This document shows, in pieces, positions 17,247 to 25,757 of a stretch of DNA of 64,000 nt. The stretch spans positions 60,012 to 124,011 of the forward strand of contig CAZMGT010000003.1 of NCBI GenBank assembly GCA_964565895.1. Direction: 5' to 3'. The notes below the pieces were generated by a model that was given only the letters and a program-made list of their open reading frames with translations, made no database searches and was not told where the DNA came from. The translations under genes were made by a program, and so were the position numbers. Positions within the stretch are counted from its first letter, which is position 1; each line of letters opens with the position of its first letter. This stretch comes from CAZMGT01 sp964565895 (GTDB taxonomy: Bacteria; Armatimonadota; Zipacnadia; UBA1398; CAZMGT01).

Positions 17247-18045
17247 GATTATCGCCGTGGGCAACGAGCTGCTTGCCGGCGATGTGCTGGATACGAACAG
17301 CCACTGGCTGTGCCGGCAGTTGACGGGGTTGGGGGCTTCGGTTACGCGCGTGGTCGTCGTCCCCGACGAGCTGGAGGCGATCGCCGCGGAGCTGAGGCAG
17401 GCCCTGGCGCGCAAGCCGCAGCTCGTGCTGACCACCGGCGGCCTGGGGCCCACGGGCGACGACCTAACGCTTGCCGCCGTAGCCCAGGCGCTCGGCGTTT
17501 CCCTGCGCGAGGACCCCCGCGCGCTGGAGATGGTCCGCCGGCGCTATCGCGAGTTCGCGCAGCTCGGCTATGTCGCCCACGGCGAGCTGACGGCAAGCCG
17601 CGCCAAAATGGCCCGCCTGCCCGAGGGGGCGGAGCCCCTGGCGAACCCGGTGGGCGCGGCGCCCGGGGTGCTCCTGCGCCGGGGCGAGACGGCCATCGTC
17701 TGCCTCCCCGGCGTGCCGCTGGAGATGACGGGGATTTTCACCACATCGCTCTCGCCGTTGCTCAGGGAGCTGTTTGGCGCAGGGGGGTTTTACCAAGCGG
17801 CGATAATCGTGGGCATCGGCGACGAGTCCGCGTTGGCCCCCGTGCTCGCCCGGGTAAGCGAGGAACATCCCGCGGTGCATGTTAAGTCGCGGCCCAAGCG
17901 CTTCGGCGAGGATATTCGCATTAGGGTCGTTGCCTCGGCGCGGGAAAAGACGGCCGCGCGCGCGGAGGAGCTGGTGCGCGAGGCGCTCGCCGCGCTGGCC
18001 CGCGCGCTGGAGGAAGCGGGCCTGGCCTGGGAGGAGGAGCGCTAG
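17233..18045 (+). CDS. cinA: CinA-like protein, molybdopterin-binding (MoCF) domain only
   Basis: A 270-residue protein with the N-terminal half of CinA: VEIIAVGNELLAGDVLDTNS, LTTGGLGPTGDD and the NPVGAAPGV / CLPGVPLEM blocks of the MoCF-like domain. The C-terminal nicotinamide-nucleotide amidase domain of long CinA proteins is missing. In long CinA the N-terminal domain acts as an ADP-ribose pyrophosphatase (COG1058). Short stand-alone versions like this are common. It begins 14 bases before the end of the eIF-2B-like gene, so the two are translationally coupled. Confidence 0.88.
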   Translation: MANVEIIAVGNELLAGDVLDTNSHWLCRQLTGLGASVTRVVVVPDELEAIAAELRQALARKPQLVLTTGGLGPTGDDLTLAAVAQALGVSLREDPRALEMVRRRYREFAQLGYVAHGELTASRAKMARLPEGAEPLANPVGAAPGVLLRRGETAIVCLPGVPLEMTGIFTTSLSPLLRELFGAGGFYQAAIIVGIGDESALAPVLARVSEEHPAVHVKSRPKRFGEDIRIRVVASAREKTAARAEELVREALAALARALEEAGLAWEEER

Positions 18046-18100
18046 CCTCTGCCGCCCGGTGCTTGGGCTTGGGGAAACCAAAAGCAAGGGAGAGGAACAC

Positions 18101-19150
18101 ATGGCGCAGCGCAAAGTACGCCTGGGGTTTGTCGGCACAGGGATGGTCGCGAACAGGCAAATGCGGCAGGCGCGGCAGGTGCCCGGGTTGGAGGTCGTCG
18201 CCGCCGCGGACATCAATCGCCAGGTGCTCGACGAGTTTTGCGAGCGCCATGGGATCGCCCGGCGGTATCTGTCCTACGAAAAGATGCTTGCCGAGGAGGA
18301 GCTGGACGCGGTAACCGTTGCCCTGCCCCCATATCTTCACGCGCCAGCGACGATTGCCGCGCTCGAGGCCGGGCTGCACGTCATTTGCGAAAAACCGATG
18401 GCGCTGAGCAGCGCAGAGGCGCGGGCGATGGTTCGCGCAGCGAAAAAAGCGGGGCGCGTGCTGGGGGTTTATTACCGCAGGCGGTTTAGCCCCGGGGCGG
18501 TTGCTGTAAGGCGGCTTATCGAGCGCGGGCGGCTGGGCAAGGTCTATTTCGTGCGCGTAACGGGCTCGCGCTGCCGCGGGCGGCCGTATTTCGACATGCC
18601 CGGCTTTGGCTCGTGGTTTATTAAGAAGAAGCTCGCCGGCGGCGGCGTGGTCATGGACCTCATGGGATACGATATCGACCTCGTATTTTGGCTGCTCGGC
18701 TTTCCCCGGGTAAAGGCCGTGTGCGCGCACTGCTGGCAGGAGATCGACCGCGAGCGGGCGCGGGCGGCCGGGCTCGATATCGAGGAGTTTGCCGCGGTAA
18801 CCCTGCGCCTGCCCAACAACGTGGCGGTGTTTATTGAGCGCGGGTTTGCCGCGAACGTCGAGGACCCAAACCAAATCCTCATCTTCGGCTCTAAAGCGGG
18901 CGTGCGCATGCAGCCGCTGACGTTATACCGCTACGTGCGTGGCGAGCTCGTCGGGCGCGAGGTAAAGCCCGTGCCCACCACCTCGTTCAAAGGCGGGCCG
19001 CTGGGCGACTTCGTGCGCGAGATCCGCGGGAAGGGACCGACGCGCATGTGCACCGCGGCACAGGGGCTGTTCATCACGCGCGTGCAGGAGGCGATCTACG
19101 AGTCTGCGAAGCAGGGGAGGGAGATCGCCGTGAACATTTGCCTGCGCTAG
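18101..19150 (+). CDS. Gfo/Idh/MocA-family oxidoreductase
   Basis: A 349-residue NAD(P)-dependent sugar-type dehydrogenase. The Rossmann motif GFVGTGMVA is at residues 9-17, and the family signature HVICEKPMAL is near 95-104. The C-terminal alpha/beta domain starts about 120 with VYYRRRFSPGAVA, and MDLMGYDIDLVFWLLG supplies the conserved Asp and a His-replacing Tyr region. AAGGGAGAGG precedes the ATG. The substrate is unknown; inositol or sugar oxidation is typical of the family. The gene follows cinA by 55 bases and precedes an HAD hydrolase. Confidence 0.9.
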   Translation: MAQRKVRLGFVGTGMVANRQMRQARQVPGLEVVAAADINRQVLDEFCERHGIARRYLSYEKMLAEEELDAVTVALPPYLHAPATIAALEAGLHVICEKPMALSSAEARAMVRAAKKAGRVLGVYYRRRFSPGAVAVRRLIERGRLGKVYFVRVTGSRCRGRPYFDMPGFGSWFIKKKLAGGGVVMDLMGYDIDLVFWLLGFPRVKAVCAHCWQEIDRERARAAGLDIEEFAAVTLRLPNNVAVFIERGFAANVEDPNQILIFGSKAGVRMQPLTLYRYVRGELVGREVKPVPTTSFKGGPLGDFVREIRGKGPTRMCTAAQGLFITRVQEAIYESAKQGREIAVNICLR

Positions 19151-19193
19151 GCTCTTGCCGCGGCCCGAGCGACGCGCCAGGCGCGGTTTTGCG

Positions 19194-19901
19194 ATGGAGT
19201 TTAAGGCAATTACTTTCGACTTCTGGTATACGCTGTTTGCCGGCGGAGAGAGCGAAGAGCGGCACGCCGTGCGCCGGCGGGCGCTTGCCGAGGCGCTGGG
19301 CGACGAGGAGCTCGCCAACGACGCCTATAGCCGCGCGCTGCGCCATTTTTACGAGATCTACCGCGAACACGGGCGGACGGTGAGCGCCGGGCACCTGGTC
19401 GCCTGGGTGGAGCGCACGTTTGGCCTGGAGCTGGACGACGAGACGCGGGAGAAGCTCATTACCGCCTGGGAGGAGGCGGGGCTAGCCACGCCGACGACGC
19501 TTATCCCAGGGGCCGAGGAGGCGTTGCGCGCGGCAGCGGAGCGCTGCCCCATCGGGCTAATCTGCGACACGGGGTTTACCCCCGGGACCGTCCTGCGCAA
19601 GATCATGCGCGACGCCGGCGTGCTGGAGCTATTTTCGGCGCTGAGCTTCTCCGGCGAAGTGGGAGCGGCAAAGCCCCGGCCGGAGATCTTCCGCCATGCC
19701 TGCGAGCAGCTTGGGGTAGAGCCCAGCGCGCTGTTGCACATCGGCGACACGGAGTGGACGGACATCGCCGGCGCGCACGGCGTGGGCGCCAAAGCAGCGC
19801 TGTTTGTGGGACACAACGACCGCTATCTGGAGCATACCAAGGCCGACTATATCTTCCGCTCCTGGCCGGAGTTCGTTAGCTGGCTGCGCGCGGAGCGCTA
19901 G
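19194..19901 (+). CDS. HAD-superfamily hydrolase
   Basis: A 235-residue HAD protein with a cap domain (about 20-95). Motif I reads DFWYT at residues 9-13. The nucleophile Asp9 is present, but the second Asp usual in phosphatases is Trp, as in several dehalogenase/phosphatase-like branches. Motif II is LICDTGF, motif III AAKPRPEIF and motif IV HIGDTEWTDI. The substrate is unknown, and the missing Asp+2 makes ordinary phosphatase chemistry uncertain. It follows the Gfo/Idh/MocA gene by 43 bases. The 229 bases after it hold only GC-rich imperfect hairpins that I cannot assign. Confidence 0.8.
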   Translation: MEFKAITFDFWYTLFAGGESEERHAVRRRALAEALGDEELANDAYSRALRHFYEIYREHGRTVSAGHLVAWVERTFGLELDDETREKLITAWEEAGLATPTTLIPGAEEALRAAAERCPIGLICDTGFTPGTVLRKIMRDAGVLELFSALSFSGEVGAAKPRPEIFRHACEQLGVEPSALLHIGDTEWTDIAGAHGVGAKAALFVGHNDRYLEHTKADYIFRSWPEFVSWLRAER

Positions 19902-20130
19902 CGCGGCGCGCGTGGCGTGCGAGCGGGCCGCGGGGGTGGGGCACAAGCCACCGCTTTTGCCGCGGGCGCGGGGCCCGGGCGGGAAAAACAAGCCCGCGGG
20001 GGAAACTTGCACCGCGCGCCGTGTGTTTGCCACTAGGGGAGCAACGGGAACGCGAGCATGGCCTGCCACAAGCGCTTTGCCAAAAGCAATGCGACCGTGA
20101 CAACGCGCGACCGGGCAGGGGGACTCTCCT

Positions 20131-22584
20131 GTGCCTGAGTGGAAAGCGTCGTGGATTTGGTCGGCACACGAAGAGCCTCAGGCGAACTCCTACATCTACG
20201 CGCGCAAGACTTTCAAGCTAAGCGGACCCCCAGAGCGTGCCACCCTCTATTGCTGCGCCGACAGCCGCTATTGCGTTTACGTTAACGGCCAGTTCGTCGG
20301 CCGCGGGCCCGTGCGCTACCACGTCTCCGCGCCGTACTACGACGCCTACGACGTTTCGGCGCTGCTTCGGCCAGGGAAAAACGCGCTGGCGTTTTTGGCG
20401 CACCACATCGGCGCGCCGACGACGATCTTTATGTGCGCCCGGCCCGGGCTTCTCGCGCAGCTCGACGTGCTGGCCGGGGGGGAGGAGCTGACCATCGCAA
20501 GCGGCGGCGACTGGAAGGTCTTGCGCGCGAAAGCTTATTCGCCGCGGGCGGCGAAAATCTCGCCCCAGCTTGGCTTCGCCGAGGTCTTTGACGCGCGCCT
20601 TGCCCCGGAGGGATGGACCGCGGCCCAGTTCGACGATAGCTCGTGGGAGGACGCGCAAGTCGTCGCGCCCGTGGGGGCTGAGCCGTGGCGCGAGATGCGC
20701 GAGCGGGAGATCCCGTTTTTGAAAGAAAGCGTCGTTTTCCCCGCTTCCGTGCGCGAGGTGGGCGAGGCCGCCCCGCCGGCGGAGGTTGACCCGCTCGACC
20801 CCTCGGCGGTGGCCACGGTAATCGCCCGCTCCGAGCACCTCGGCCTGGGCACGGAGAAAATCGCCCAACGCACGGCAATGATCTTCGACGACGAGCGAGC
20901 CACCGTTTTCCACCCGCCCACCGTGGGCGGCGGTGTTTACGCCGTGGTGGACTTCGAGCGCATGGTCGTTGGCTACCCGTTCGTTGAGGTCGAGGCCGAG
21001 CCGGGCGCGATTATTGACCTCGGCTATGCGGAAAGCCTCATTGACGGGCGCGTGGCGTGCGACAAGCGCGGGGTAAGGTGCGCCGACCGGCTGATCGCCA
21101 ACGGCAAGCGCACGCGCTATGAGGTGTTCACGCCGCGGGCGTGCCGGCTGATGCACGTCGAGGTGCGCAATACGACAAAGCCGGTGAAGATTTTTCGCGC
21201 GGGGATAAGAAGCTCGATGTATCCCGCGGAGCAGGTGGGCTCGTTCGAGTGCTCCGACGATGTGCTAAACCAGGTTTGGGCGCTGGGGTCGTATACCACG
21301 CGCCTGGCCATGCAGGACGCGTTCGAGGGCTGCCCCTGGCACGGGGCGGGGCAGTGGATGTGCGACGCGCGCGTGGAGGCGCTTACCGCATACTACGCGT
21401 TCGGCGAGACAAAGCTCATGCGGCAGTGCCTGCGCCAGATGGCCGCGGGCCAGCGCGACGACGGCCTTACCCGCGCGGTATACCCCGCGATGGGCGAGCA
21501 CCTCGTGCCGGACTTCACCTGCATGTGGGTCTCCGCGCTGTGGGAGTATTATCTGCACTCGGGCGACCTGGAGCTTGTACGCGAGCTTTACCCGAGCGTG
21601 CGCCGGGCGCTGGCCTGGTTTGAGGATTTTAAAACAGCCTATGGCACGCTCACGAACCTTCCCAGCAGCGCCTGCGAGCGCGAGGAGGAAGCCGAGCCGG
21701 GCGCCGAGGTTACCGCGCGCAACTGCTTTTACCTCGCTGCGCTGCGCGACGCGGCGCGCCTGGCGGGCGCCCTGGGGCAAGGCGACGATGTGTATCGCTT
21801 TCAGGACGAGGCCGACGCCCTCGCCGCGGCGATTCGCGAGCGGCTTTATGACCCAGAGCGCCGGGTCTACGCCGACTATCGTACGGAGGAGGGGCTGAGC
21901 GAGCAGTTCGGCCACCTGGGCAATGCCCTGGCCCTTGCCCTGGGGCTTGTTCCCGAGGAGCACCGCGAGGAGCTGGCCCGGCAGGTCATCGAGCTGAGCA
22001 TGACGGACACGCGGCGCATGACCCCGCACTTTTCGTTCTGCCTCATGCGGGCGCTCGTTGCCGGGGGGATGGCCGAGCGCGCGGTGGAGTATATTCGCCA
22101 GCGGCTGGGGATTTTGCTCGACGCGGGGGCGAAGACGATTTGGGAGATGTGGTATCCCACAGAGGGGCGGTGCCACGCGTGGTGCGGGGGGCCGGCATAT
22201 GTGCTCTCCGCGGAGGTGCTCGGCATAAAGCCCCAGAGCCCGGGGTTTAAAACGTTCGCCGCCAAGCCCACGTGTTTCGACCTGCACTGGGCGAAGGGCT
22301 GCGTCCCTACCCCAAGGGGCGAGGTGCGCATTTCCTGGAGCAGGCTCGAGGAGGGCGACGCCCTGGACTTGTGGATCGTCGTCCCCGAGGGGACGGTGGC
22401 CCAGGTGGGCGTGCCCGAGCCGCGGCCCAATTTCTGGGAGACGATCGACATTAACGAAAGCCCCGCGTGGCGGCACGGGGCAATGGCCCGGGGCAACCCG
22501 CGCGTGCGCGAGGCGTGGGTGGAGACGGGCTATGTGGTGTTCGAGGTCGACCCGGGAACGTATACGTTCCAGGCCCGGGCCTAG
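20131..22584 (+). CDS. GH78-like alpha-L-rhamnosidase-family protein
   Basis: An 817-residue protein without a signal peptide. The N-terminal jelly-roll (about 5-130; SRYCVYVNGQFVGRGPVRY) is the galactose-binding-like domain of bacterial rhamnosidases. A second beta domain spans about 220-365. The six-hairpin (alpha/alpha)6 barrel runs from about 370 to 710, and a C-terminal beta domain follows. In the active-site stretch CPWHGAGQWMCDAR (401-414) Asp412 is kept, but position 405, usually Glu in the CPxxExLQ version, is Gly. It may have another specificity or be inactive. The GTG start lacks a strong ribosome binding site. Confidence 0.75.
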   Translation: MPEWKASWIWSAHEEPQANSYIYARKTFKLSGPPERATLYCCADSRYCVYVNGQFVGRGPVRYHVSAPYYDAYDVSALLRPGKNALAFLAHHIGAPTTIFMCARPGLLAQLDVLAGGEELTIASGGDWKVLRAKAYSPRAAKISPQLGFAEVFDARLAPEGWTAAQFDDSSWEDAQVVAPVGAEPWREMREREIPFLKESVVFPASVREVGEAAPPAEVDPLDPSAVATVIARSEHLGLGTEKIAQRTAMIFDDERATVFHPPTVGGGVYAVVDFERMVVGYPFVEVEAEPGAIIDLGYAESLIDGRVACDKRGVRCADRLIANGKRTRYEVFTPRACRLMHVEVRNTTKPVKIFRAGIRSSMYPAEQVGSFECSDDVLNQVWALGSYTTRLAMQDAFEGCPWHGAGQWMCDARVEALTAYYAFGETKLMRQCLRQMAAGQRDDGLTRAVYPAMGEHLVPDFTCMWVSALWEYYLHSGDLELVRELYPSVRRALAWFEDFKTAYGTLTNLPSSACEREEEAEPGAEVTARNCFYLAALRDAARLAGALGQGDDVYRFQDEADALAAAIRERLYDPERRVYADYRTEEGLSEQFGHLGNALALALGLVPEEHREELARQVIELSMTDTRRMTPHFSFCLMRALVAGGMAERAVEYIRQRLGILLDAGAKTIWEMWYPTEGRCHAWCGGPAYVLSAEVLGIKPQSPGFKTFAAKPTCFDLHWAKGCVPTPRGEVRISWSRLEEGDALDLWIVVPEGTVAQVGVPEPRPNFWETIDINESPAWRHGAMARGNPRVREAWVETGYVVFEVDPGTYTFQARA

Positions 22585-22637
22585 GGCAAGCACGCTGTTC
22601 ACCCCTAGCTAGGCGGCGTGCCGGGAGGAGCGAAGCG

Positions 22638-23609
22638 ATGCTCAACATCATCCGTCCCAGGCGCCTGCGCCGCACGGCGAACATCCGGCGCATGGTTCGG
22701 GAGACGAAAGTTTCCGTAGACGACCTGATCTTTCCCCTGTTCGTCGTCTTTGGCTCAGGCAAAAAAGAGGAAATCGAGTCTATGCCCGGCAACTTCCGCT
22801 GGTCTGTCGACCGCGTGCACGAGGAGATCGAGCAGGTCGTTGAGGCGAACATCCCCGCGGTGTTGCTGTTTGGCATTCCCGAAACGAAAGACGAGATAGG
22901 TTCCGGCGCAGACGCCGAGGACGGCGTGGTGCAGCAGGCGATCCGCAAAATAAAGGAGCTCGCCCCGGAGCTTGTGGTAATCGGCGACGTGTGCCTATGC
23001 GAGTATACGAGCCACGGGCATTGCGGGGTCCTCCGAGGCGACGAGGTGGACAACGACGCTACGCTGGAGCGCTTGGCAAGCGTGGCCGTCTCTTTAGCGC
23101 GCGCGGGAGCGGACATGGTTGCCCCATCGGACATGATGGACGGCCGCGTGGCGGCGATCCGCGCGGCGCTAGACGAGGCGGGGTTTGAGCATGTGGCGAT
23201 AATGTCCTATGCCGCGAAATACGCCTCGGCGTTTTACGGCCCGTTTCGCGAGGCGGCGGACTCCGCGCCGCAGTTCGGCGACCGCAGCACCTATCAGATG
23301 GACCCCCCGAATCTGCGCGAGGCCCTGCGCGAGATCGAGCTGGACATTGCCGAGGGCGCGGACATTGTCATGGTTAAGCCCGCGCTGGCCTATTTAGACG
23401 TCGTCGCTGCGGCGCGGGAGGCGTTCGACGTGCCCCTTGCCGCGTATAACGTGAGCGGGGAGTTCGCCATGGTCAAGACCGCCGCGCAGCGGGGGTGGAT
23501 CGACGAGCGGCGGATCGTCATGGAGATCGTCTGCGGGATAAAGCGCGCGGGGGCGGACCTGATCCTCACCTACCACGCGAAGGATATCGCTCGCTGGCTT
23601 AAGGAGTGA
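22638..23609 (+). CDS. hemB: Delta-aminolevulinic acid dehydratase (porphobilinogen synthase)
   Basis: HemB condenses two 5-aminolevulinate molecules to porphobilinogen in tetrapyrrole synthesis. The 323-residue protein has the zinc site Cys119, Cys121 and Cys129 (CLCEYTSHGHC), so it is the Zn-dependent type. The Schiff-base lysines are Lys194 (SYAAKYASAFYGPFR) and Lys247 (MVKPALAY). GGGAGGAG precedes the ATG. No other heme gene is in the window, so the gene stands apart from its pathway. It follows the GH78-like gene by 53 bases. Confidence 0.97.
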   Translation: MLNIIRPRRLRRTANIRRMVRETKVSVDDLIFPLFVVFGSGKKEEIESMPGNFRWSVDRVHEEIEQVVEANIPAVLLFGIPETKDEIGSGADAEDGVVQQAIRKIKELAPELVVIGDVCLCEYTSHGHCGVLRGDEVDNDATLERLASVAVSLARAGADMVAPSDMMDGRVAAIRAALDEAGFEHVAIMSYAAKYASAFYGPFREAADSAPQFGDRSTYQMDPPNLREALREIELDIAEGADIVMVKPALAYLDVVAAAREAFDVPLAAYNVSGEFAMVKTAAQRGWIDERRIVMEIVCGIKRAGADLILTYHAKDIARWLKE

Positions 23610-23652
23610 CCCAGGCGCCGGCGCAGCGCACGGAGGTGCAACGGGGCAAACG

Positions 23653-24744
23653 GTGCGCGGAGAGCAGCCGAGGCCGCGGCCCGGGGGCCGCACGCTAATC
23701 GGCGGCGGGCCGCCGACCTATCCCGCGGCACGCCCGGGCGCGGGCGCCCCGGCGCCGCCCGAGCCAGAGCTTCCTCTCTCGCCTTCGCCCGAGCCTCGTT
23801 TGCCCCGCGGGTGCCTGGCGGCCGGGGCCATTGGCTGCACGGTGGCCTTTGCCCCATTTGTCCTCTGCCTCGCTTTGGTTCTCCCCACGGCGCTTCAGCG
23901 CGCATCTGCGGCGCGCTATGCTGTGCGCGTCCGCGAGTGCGTAAAGCCGTGCGCGAGCGAGGCCCAGGGGCTGGCCTCGTCGCTCGCCGTGCTGCTGAAA
24001 AGAAGCGACATCGCCGACTTCGACCTCGGGGGCTTCGCCGCCGACGACGCACAAGCGCTTGCCGAGCGGGCGGAGAAGCTGCGCGGCGAGGCGCGGCGCG
24101 CACAGGTCCGCCTGGCAGAGCTTGCGCCGCCCGCTGCGGCGCAGGGGGCGCACGAGGCGCTGCGCGCCTATCTTGGGGCAGCAGCGCGGTTCGCAGGCGA
24201 CTGCGCCGATGAGCTGCGCTGGTATGCCCGCGCGATGAACGTCGCCTGTGCCGCGCGCGTGCTGTTCTGGCGGTGCAAAACGGGCCCGCTTGCCGCGCGG
24301 GGCGAGGAAGACGAACGGGAAGCGATTCTTTCCGCCCTGCGTGCCCTGGAGCGCGAGACGGCCGACGCCCGGCATTTGCCCGAAGCGCAGGCCGCCGAGC
24401 GGGCCATCGCGCGCTATGTTGCTGCGGTCGCCGAGTATTCGCGCGCTGCCCATGCTCGCGCGGGAGGCGAGGGAGGAGCGAGCGAGGCTCTGCGCGAGGC
24501 GGAAAACCTCTGCGCCCAAACGGCGCGCGAGGTTAGCGACAAGCTTTGCGCGTGGGCCCAGGCCGCGGGGCGGCTTGCGCAGCCGCTGTGCCGCGCGGCG
24601 GCGCAGGCGAACAGGGCCGTTGACGAGTTTCACCGGCGCGCGCAGGTTATGGCCGAGGACCGCATCCCCCACATTCCACTCGCGGAGTGGGCGGGGCGCG
24701 CGGCGGCGGGTGAAAACATTTCGCCAAAAGGCGCGTCAAATTAG
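23653..24744 (+). CDS. Single-pass membrane protein of unknown function with helical extracytoplasmic domain
   Basis: I do not recognise this 363-residue protein. It has a Pro/Arg/Gly-rich cytoplasmic N-terminus (residues 1-55), one transmembrane segment (about 58-82) and an Ala/Glu/Arg-rich, almost wholly alpha-helical C-terminal domain with several Cys residues. Such shapes occur in envelope scaffold or sensor proteins, but no motif is visible. The GTG start is uncertain: GGAGG lies about 18 bases upstream. The following secreted-protein gene starts 29 bases after its stop, so the pair is probably one transcript. Confidence 0.55.
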   Translation: MRGEQPRPRPGGRTLIGGGPPTYPAARPGAGAPAPPEPELPLSPSPEPRLPRGCLAAGAIGCTVAFAPFVLCLALVLPTALQRASAARYAVRVRECVKPCASEAQGLASSLAVLLKRSDIADFDLGGFAADDAQALAERAEKLRGEARRAQVRLAELAPPAAAQGAHEALRAYLGAAARFAGDCADELRWYARAMNVACAARVLFWRCKTGPLAARGEEDEREAILSALRALERETADARHLPEAQAAERAIARYVAAVAEYSRAAHARAGGEGGASEALREAENLCAQTAREVSDKLCAWAQAAGRLAQPLCRAAAQANRAVDEFHRRAQVMAEDRIPHIPLAEWAGRAAAGENISPKGASN

Positions 24745-24773
24745 CCAGAACGACGGTGCGAGGAGGGCGGACA

Positions 24774-25757
24774 ATGGGCGCGCGAGCGGCCGTGCTTTGT
24801 TGCCTGCTGGCGCTGGGATGGTGCGGGGCGGCGCTGAGCGAGGAGGCCGCCGTTGCCGAGCAGGCCGCGGAGCAGACGTATACCTTGGACTTCCCCGGGG
24901 GCACGCCGGAGGAGCTCGCCCGCGCCCTGGAGGAGGCCACGGGGTGCTATGTCGTCGTTTCCCCGGCGATGACCCGGCGCGTGGGGCCGATTAAGCTTGA
25001 GGATACCTCGCTAACCAGCTTTCTCGCCGAGGTAATGCGCCGCGGGTTTGTCGTTATTTTGCGTGGTTATGTGTTTCGCGAGGAAAAGCAAGAGCTTGGC
25101 CCAGAGGCTGCGCCAGCGGAAAAGGAGCTCAAAGAGCGCGAGCTTATCCCTCGAGAGCGCGAGCGCATTAAGCCTATCTCGCTGGACAAAATAAAGCCCA
25201 TTGACTTTCTCGCTAAGTTCTCGGAGCAGGTGCACGTCCCTGTGGTGCTGGAGTGCGAGCTGCCGGAGAAGACGATTGCCGTGCGCCTGACCAACGAGCG
25301 TGTGCACGAGGTGTTCGAGAAGCTGGGCAAGCTGCTCGGGGTAAAGGCGCTGCGCGTGTATATCGTGGCCGATGCCGACGAGGCCTCGATGCGCCAGTAC
25401 TTCGAGAACATGACCAACGAGGAGCTGTATCAGCGAACGAAGCGCACGCTTAGCGAGGCCGCGCGGCTAACCTCGGAGCAGCGCCTGGGCTTTCTGCGCA
25501 TGGCCTACGACCGGTTTCGGCAGATGCCGGCGCAGCGGCGGCTCACCACGGTGGCCGTAATGAGCAGGATCATCCGGATGAGCCTGCGCCGGCTGGGCCA
25601 GCTCGACCCCCAGCAGCAGCAAGAGCTGCTTGCCCTAAGCGAGGGGCTGCTTAACGACCTGCGCGACTTCTTTAACTCCCTCCCCCCGCAGGGGCGCGCC
25701 GAGCTGCGCCCGATCTTCAACGCGCTTGAGGAGGGCCTGGGGCGCAAGATCCTCTAG
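24774..25757 (+). CDS. Secreted protein with secretin/STN-like short domains
   Basis: A 327-residue protein with a signal peptide (residues 1-22). Two stretches, about 34-85 (YTLDFPGGTPEELARALEEA, then KLEDTSLTSFLAEVM) and about 135-190 (ISLDKIKPIDFLAKFSEQV, then VRLTNERVHEVFEKLGKLL), have the beta-alpha-beta pattern of the STN/secretin N0 domain. The C-terminal 130 residues are helical and Gln/Leu/Arg-rich. No secretin or TonB partner is near, so a role in secretion is only a suggestion. AGGAGGGCGG precedes the ATG. Its TAG overlaps the stop codon of the convergent endonuclease IV gene at a CTAG. Confidence 0.6.
   Translation: MGARAAVLCCLLALGWCGAALSEEAAVAEQAAEQTYTLDFPGGTPEELARALEEATGCYVVVSPAMTRRVGPIKLEDTSLTSFLAEVMRRGFVVILRGYVFREEKQELGPEAAPAEKELKERELIPRERERIKPISLDKIKPIDFLAKFSEQVHVPVVLECELPEKTIAVRLTNERVHEVFEKLGKLLGVKALRVYIVADADEASMRQYFENMTNEELYQRTKRTLSEAARLTSEQRLGFLRMAYDRFRQMPAQRRLTTVAVMSRIIRMSLRRLGQLDPQQQQELLALSEGLLNDLRDFFNSLPPQGRAELRPIFNALEEGLGRKIL

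Noticed and set aside
19902..20130. Possible cobalamin riboswitch (strings like GCCACT and GGCCTGCC) upstream of the GH78-like gene
   Set aside because: Only short matches; the order and spacing of the core elements do not fit, and the downstream gene has no B12 link.
20131..22584. A mobile polysaccharide-utilisation locus around the glycosidases
   Set aside because: The carbohydrate-active genes are scattered among housekeeping genes on both strands, with no SusC/D, transporter or mobility gene.
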